This document shows positions 59,983-64,000 of a stretch of 64,000 nt of DNA, one piece after another. Under the pieces are notes generated by a model. That model was not told the origin of the DNA. It did not search any database and worked only from the letters and a program-made list of their open reading frames with translations. Positions within the stretch are counted from its first letter, which is position 1, and every line of letters starts with the position of its first letter. This DNA is from Streptomyces sp. NBC_01497 (GTDB taxonomy: Bacteria; Actinomycetota; Actinomycetes; Streptomycetales; Streptomycetaceae), in NCBI RefSeq assembly GCF_036250695.1, contig NZ_CP109427.1, forward strand, positions 1,922,001 to 1,986,000. Reading direction: 5' to 3'. The position numbers and the translations under genes are program-made.

Positions 59983-62172
59983 ATGACGAACGCAGACCGA
60001 GCGGGCCTGAGGGCCGAAGCCGATGCCGTACTCGCCCGGCTGGTCGGCGACCCGACGGGCGCCGCCCGGCTGCGCGAGGACCAGTGGACCGCGATCGAGG
60101 CCCTCGTCGAGGACAAGCGCCGGGCCCTGGTCGTGCAGCGCACGGGATGGGGCAAGTCCGCGGTGTACTTCGTGGCGACCTCCCTGCTGCGCGCACGCGG
60201 CGCGGGCCCCACGGTGATCGTCTCGCCGCTGCTCGCGCTGATGCGCAACCAGGTCGAGGCCGCGGCGCGGGCGGGGATCTCCGCGCGGACGATCAATTCG
60301 TCCAACCCCGAGGAGTGGGCCGAGGTCAGGCGGGAGGTCGCGGAGGGCGCGGTCGACGTCCTGCTCGTGAGCCCCGAGCGGCTGAACAACCCCGACTTCC
60401 GCGATCAGGTGCTGCCCGCGCTCTCGGCGGCGACCGGGCTGCTCGTGGTCGACGAGGCGCACTGCATCTCCGACTGGGGCCACGACTTCCGCCCCGACTA
60501 CCGCAGGCTGCGCACGATGCTGGCCGAGCTGCCGGCCGGGGTGCCGGTCCTGGCGACGACCGCGACGGCCAACGCCCGGGTGACGGCGGACGTCGCCGAG
60601 CAACTGGGTACGGGCGGCGGGACCGGCACCCTGGTGCTGCGCGGACCGCTCGACCGGGAGAGCCTCAGCCTGCATGTGCTGCGGCTGCCCGACGCGGCGC
60701 ACCGGCTCGCCTGGCTCGCCGACCACCTCGACGCGCTGCCGGGCTCCGGCATCATCTACACGCTCACGGTGGCGGCGGCCGAGGAGGTCGCCGCCTATCT
60801 GCGCCAGTGCGGTCACCCGGTCGCCTCGTACACCGGCCGCACGGAGAACGCGGAGCGCCAGCAGGCGGAGGACGACCTGCTCGCGAACCGCGTGAAGGCG
60901 CTGGTCGCCACGTCCGCGCTCGGCATGGGTTTCGACAAGCCCGACCTCGGGTTCGTGGTGCACCTGGGATCGCCTTCCTCCCCCATCGCCTACTACCAGC
61001 AGGTGGGCCGCGCCGGACGCGGTGTCGACCACGCCGAGGTGCTGCTGCTCCCGGGCAAGGAGGACGAAGCGATCTGGCAGTACTTCGCCTCCGTCGCCTT
61101 CCCGCCCGAGGAACTCGTGCGCCGCACGCTCGGCGTGCTGGCGGAGGCCGGCCGGCCGCTGTCGCTGCCCGCGCTCGAACCGTTGGTGGAACTGCGCAGG
61201 ACCCGCCTGGAGACCATGCTCAAGGTCCTCGACGTGGACGGCGCGGTGCACCGGGTCAAGGGCGGCTGGACGGCGACGGGCCGGCCCTGGGAGTACGACA
61301 CGGAGCGGTACGCGTGGGTGGCCCGCCAGCGCGCCGCCGAACAGCAGGCCATGCGGGACTACGCGACGACGGACGGCTGCCGGATGGAGTTCCTGCGCCG
61401 CCAGCTCGACGACGAGGAGGCGGCGCGTTGCGGCCGGTGCGACAACTGCGCGGGGGCCCGCTTCGACGACAAGGTCGCGCCCGCGGCGCTGGACGCGGCG
61501 CGCGGCGAACTGGGCAGGCCCGGCGTCGAGGTGGAGCCCCGCCGCATGTGGCCGACGGGGCTCGCGACCGTGGGCGTACAGCTCAAAGGCCGTATCGCGC
61601 AGGACGAACAACCGTTCACCGGCCGTGCGCTGGGGCGCCTCTCGGACATCGGCTGGGGCAACCGGCTGCGCCCGCTGCTCGCGCCCGGCGCACCGGACGG
61701 TGAGGTCCCGCGCGATGTGCTGGACGCGGTGGTGACCGTCCTCGCCGACTGGGCGAAGGGGCCGGGCGGCTGGGCCTCGGGCGCGCAGGACGCGCCCCGG
61801 CGGCCCGCCGGTGTGGTGGCGATGGCCTCACGCGGGCGTCCGCTCCTGGTCGGCTCGCTCGCCGCCGGGATCGCCGGGATCGGCCGGATGCCGCTGCTCG
61901 GCTCGGTGGCGTACGCGCGGGACGGCGAGGAAGGCCCCGACGGCCCGCCCGGGCCGCTCTCCCGGACCAACGGCGCGCAGCGCGTGCGGGGGCTGCACGG
62001 GGCGCTGGTTGTCCCTCAGGAGCTCTCGGCCGCCCTCGCGGGGGCCGAGGGGCCCGTCCTGCTGGTGGACGACATGGCGGAGAGCGGCTGGACGCTCACG
62101 GTGGCCTCCCGGCTGCTGCGGTCGGCGGGCGCGCGCGGGGTGTTCCCTCTGGTGCTGGCCGTCCAGGCGTGA
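59983..62172 (+). CDS. RecQ-type DNA helicase with C-terminal phosphoribosyltransferase domain
   Basis: A 729-aa fusion. The helicase core has motif I RTGWGKSAVY with Lys58, motif II DEAHCISDWGHDFRPDY with Asp157, and motif VI YYQQVGRAGRG. The RecQ zinc site follows: Cys466, Cys483, Cys486 and Cys489 (GCRMEF, RCGRCDNC). A winged-helix-like linker leads to a C-terminal PRTase-like domain with the PRPP motif VLLVDDMAESGWTLT (Asp696/Asp697), of ComF or adenine-phosphoribosyltransferase type. The start is ATG 59983, with ATG 59965 as alternative; neither has a strong Shine-Dalgarno. The helicase should act in recombination or repair; the PRTase half is unexplained. Confidence 0.88.
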   Translation: MTNADRAGLRAEADAVLARLVGDPTGAARLREDQWTAIEALVEDKRRALVVQRTGWGKSAVYFVATSLLRARGAGPTVIVSPLLALMRNQVEAAARAGISARTINSSNPEEWAEVRREVAEGAVDVLLVSPERLNNPDFRDQVLPALSAATGLLVVDEAHCISDWGHDFRPDYRRLRTMLAELPAGVPVLATTATANARVTADVAEQLGTGGGTGTLVLRGPLDRESLSLHVLRLPDAAHRLAWLADHLDALPGSGIIYTLTVAAAEEVAAYLRQCGHPVASYTGRTENAERQQAEDDLLANRVKALVATSALGMGFDKPDLGFVVHLGSPSSPIAYYQQVGRAGRGVDHAEVLLLPGKEDEAIWQYFASVAFPPEELVRRTLGVLAEAGRPLSLPALEPLVELRRTRLETMLKVLDVDGAVHRVKGGWTATGRPWEYDTERYAWVARQRAAEQQAMRDYATTDGCRMEFLRRQLDDEEAARCGRCDNCAGARFDDKVAPAALDAARGELGRPGVEVEPRRMWPTGLATVGVQLKGRIAQDEQPFTGRALGRLSDIGWGNRLRPLLAPGAPDGEVPRDVLDAVVTVLADWAKGPGGWASGAQDAPRRPAGVVAMASRGRPLLVGSLAAGIAGIGRMPLLGSVAYARDGEEGPDGPPGPLSRTNGAQRVRGLHGALVVPQELSAALAGAEGPVLLVDDMAESGWTLTVASRLLRSAGARGVFPLVLAVQA

Positions 62173-62398
62173 CGTCGCCCGTGCTCTGCGCCGCCGCCTA
62201 TCACCCGGGGCGACGAATATGGCACCCATAGAGGAACATTCCGGTCAGCGAACCCAATTGCTCGTTGCCGCATCACGGCGGGGAAGCGAGAATCGGTAGT
62301 GCCTCCGCGTCTTCCCACTCGTGTCCCGAGTGGCTCTTTGCGGTGCGCCTCCTACTGGACCATGCCCGCCGCGTGGGCGCGTTTGCGAAGGGAGAATC

Positions 62399-63025
62399 GT
62401 GACCTTCGGATTCGCTTCGTCCGCAGCCGCTCCGATCACCACGGGCGCGGGAGGGTCCAGCAGCCTGGGCCGGATCCTCGAACCCTCCGAGTGGGCCGCT
62501 GCCGGCATTCCGTTGCTGCGCAGTCCCCGCGAGATCGTCGGCGGACTGCACAGCAGGCACGGCCCGGTACCGGGCACGGCCGTGGTGGCGGTGCTGGATC
62601 CGGAGGAACGCCTCGTGGCCAGCGCCTCGTTCGCGCGCCGCGCCACGCACGCGGACGGCTGGGAGTTCCGCAACGCCCTCCTCGCGCACCTGCGCCGCGT
62701 CATCCCGCACGACCTGCGGAGGCGTACGCCCGTACGTACCGCCGTCCTGCTCTACTGCCGCGACGGCGACGATCGGTGGACGGAGGAGGACGGGGCGTGG
62801 ATGTGGGGCCTGCGGGACGCCTGCACGCTGCACGGCCTGCGCTGCGGCGCGTACATCACGCTGACGGGCTCCGGCTGGCAGGTACTCGGCGAGGGCCGGG
62901 GCGGCCGCCGGCCCGACTCCCGGTCGGCCCCCATGGATCTGGCGTCCTCGGCGGAGCAGGACACCGCGCCGACACGCTCCGGCGGCGGCGCGGTCGCCGC
63001 GCTCAGCCGTACGGCGGCGCGCTGA
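62399..63025 (+). CDS. Conserved hypothetical protein
   Basis: A 208-aa soluble protein not recognised as a known family. The middle (TAVVAVLDPEERLVASASFA, then RTAVLLYCRDGDDRW) looks like an alternating beta-alpha domain, followed by a Gly/Ser-rich tail. No catalytic motif, signal peptide or membrane span is visible. The GTG at 62399 has AAGGGAG 5 nt upstream, so translation from here is well supported. It lies 227 bp downstream of the RecQ gene. Confidence 0.75.
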   Translation: MTFGFASSAAAPITTGAGGSSSLGRILEPSEWAAAGIPLLRSPREIVGGLHSRHGPVPGTAVVAVLDPEERLVASASFARRATHADGWEFRNALLAHLRRVIPHDLRRRTPVRTAVLLYCRDGDDRWTEEDGAWMWGLRDACTLHGLRCGAYITLTGSGWQVLGEGRGGRRPDSRSAPMDLASSAEQDTAPTRSGGGAVAALSRTAAR

Positions 63026-63159
63026 GCGCCGCCCGCTGAACACCCGGCATCCGCCGGCCGTGGTGACGCGGGCGCGGCGGCGCGGTCCGTGTGCCGCCGT
63101 CGTACGGACGACCCGGCCGCCGGCCCTGTCCGGGGCCGGCCGACCGGGTCACCCGCGGC

Positions 63160-63801
63160 TCAGACGCCCGCGCCGAGGACCGCGTTGATCCGCTGCGGGT
63201 CACCGCACACGATGAGCAGCGCCGAGGCGCGCTCGCGTGCCACGGGGAGCACCCGCGCGGTGTCTTCTTCCGCTCCGTTGGCGGCGACGACGACCACGGG
63301 ACGGGACTTCGCCCGCTCCACGGCGGCGCCGTCGGCGAAGAACACGTCCTCCCCGGCGTCCTGCTGCGCCCAGTACGACGCTTCGCCGAAGGACAGTTCG
63401 TGCGTCGCCCACGGGTGCTGCTCACCGGTGGTGAGCAGCAGGACGTCACCGGGCGCGCGGCCCGAGTCGAGCAGCGCGTCGACCGCCTCTTCGGCGGCGG
63501 CGAGTGCTCCGTCCCGCGCGGCGGGGACGACCTGGATCTTGGGTGCTGTGGCGGCCGCGTTCCGCGCGGGCGCCTTCGGCTGACCTGCGGGCCCGTGCGA
63601 GCGCTGCGCCGGCGGCGCGGCAGGCCTCGCGGGACCCGGGCCCGGACGTCCGGGCCTCGGAGTGGCCGCCGTTCGCGGCCCGGGGACGGGACGCGGACCG
63701 GGTACGGGACGAGGGTTCGGCGCGGTGTGGCCTGCGGCCGGGGTCGCGCTGGGACCCTGGGCTCTCTCGTGAATCTGAGGCTCCTCGGGGGTGAGAGGCA
63801 T
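63160..63801 (-). CDS. Conserved hypothetical protein with Pro-rich N-terminus
   Basis: A 213-aa protein. The N-terminal half (residues about 10-90) is rich in Pro, Arg and Ala with PVPGPR repeats. The C-terminal domain has a helical part (EEAVDALLDSGRAPGDVLLL) and a beta-rich part (SRPVVVVAANGAEEDTAR, ending in NAVLGAGV) that resembles the domain at the end of some UvrD/AAA-type ATPases, though without a Walker motif. The ATG at 63801 has no clear Shine-Dalgarno. Function unknown. Confidence 0.7.
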   Translation of the reverse strand: MPLTPEEPQIHERAQGPSATPAAGHTAPNPRPVPGPRPVPGPRTAATPRPGRPGPGPARPAAPPAQRSHGPAGQPKAPARNAAATAPKIQVVPAARDGALAAAEEAVDALLDSGRAPGDVLLLTTGEQHPWATHELSFGEASYWAQQDAGEDVFFADGAAVERAKSRPVVVVAANGAEEDTARVLPVARERASALLIVCGDPQRINAVLGAGV

Positions 63802-63928
63802 GACTGGATGTCTATCAAACGCCGACCTGGAGAGCGTCGGCGGGTGGGCACATTTGTGCCTATGTCTCCGGCTGTACCCATGTCTGTGGCCGTAAGGCAC
63901 ACGAAAACGGGAGGCTTTGTCGGAAGTT

Positions 63929-64000
63929 TCAGAAATCGAGACCGAGTTGGACCCCGTCCTCGCTTGCGGCCGTATCCGCCCGGATGCGGGTCTTCTTCAG
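63929..64000 (-). CDS. 3' end of a gene entering from the right edge
   Basis: The last 23 codons and TGA of a minus-strand frame that is open to the window end read as a basic stretch followed by SEDGVQLGLDF. The terminal QLGLDF fits the hexapeptide form of the beta-sliding-clamp binding motif (QLxLxF) found at the ends of Y-family and other clamp-bound proteins. This suggests a translesion polymerase or similar clamp partner, but the fragment is too short to identify. Confidence 0.5.
   Translation of the reverse strand: MKKTRIRADTAASEDGVQLGLDF

Overview
The window is a piece of a Streptomyces chromosome. Support for this: GC content above 70% with almost every third codon position G or C, many GTG and some TTG starts, 4-nt start/stop overlaps, and a gene order typical of the genus core (cutRS, hemH, sepH, patA-like gene, ptsH, M16 peptidase pair, parC, parE, hrdB). 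No rRNA, tRNA, CRISPR array, insertion sequence or phage gene was recognised.

Layout. 0-7.8 kb: CutS/CutR two-component system, a 57-residue protein, an inositol monophosphatase family enzyme with ferrochelatase, and a divergent MFS transporter whose end overlaps an FAD-dependent sugar-lactone oxidase. 8-14.9 kb: a two-part membrane protein, the cell-division protein SepH, a rhodanese-type sulfurtransferase and an FMN reductase, thymidine kinase, and an alkaline-phosphatase-superfamily enzyme coupled to a DUF5998-type protein. 15-24 kb: a large GNAT/acyl-CoA-ligase fusion, HPr behind a DasR-type site, an M16 peptidase pair (one lacking the zinc motif), and ParC. 24-29 kb: a MarR regulator with a perfect operator, a lipoprotein hydrolase, and two divergent citrate synthase family genes, one carrying an N-terminal helix-turn-helix.

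29-41 kb is the most distinctive block: GH13 alpha-glucosidase, two ABC sugar permeases, a sugar-binding lipoprotein, a LacI regulator and a secreted 1427-residue GH87 enzyme with discoidin, FnIII, CARDB and carbohydrate-binding-type modules. The GH87 assignment rests on the fold-like sequence and on three aspartates at the spacing known for this family. Together they read as a locus for attacking alpha-1,3-glucan (a fungal wall and bacterial biofilm polymer), importing the oligosaccharides and hydrolysing them inside the cell. GCAAG motifs in front of the regulator, the transporter and the GH87 gene suggest one regulon.

41.5-52 kb: an acetate/solute symporter with a DUF485 partner and a repeat-bearing loop, a NarL-type two-component system with a membrane protein, ParE, a small zinc-ribbon protein, a secreted trypsin-like protease, and the principal sigma factor HrdB. 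52-64 kb: a FadR-type regulator, an ABC ATPase/permease fusion with degenerate catalytic residues, a Nudix protein with a winged-helix tail, a glycogen-debranching-type protein, a DUF4192 protein, a RecQ helicase fused to a phosphoribosyltransferase domain behind three DnaA boxes, two conserved proteins of unknown function, and the last 23 codons of a gene entering from the right edge.

No single unprecedented multi-gene system was proven. The best candidates for new biology are the GH87 locus, the HTH-citrate synthase pair with its AT-rich operator, and the RecQ-phosphoribosyltransferase gene with its DnaA-box cluster.
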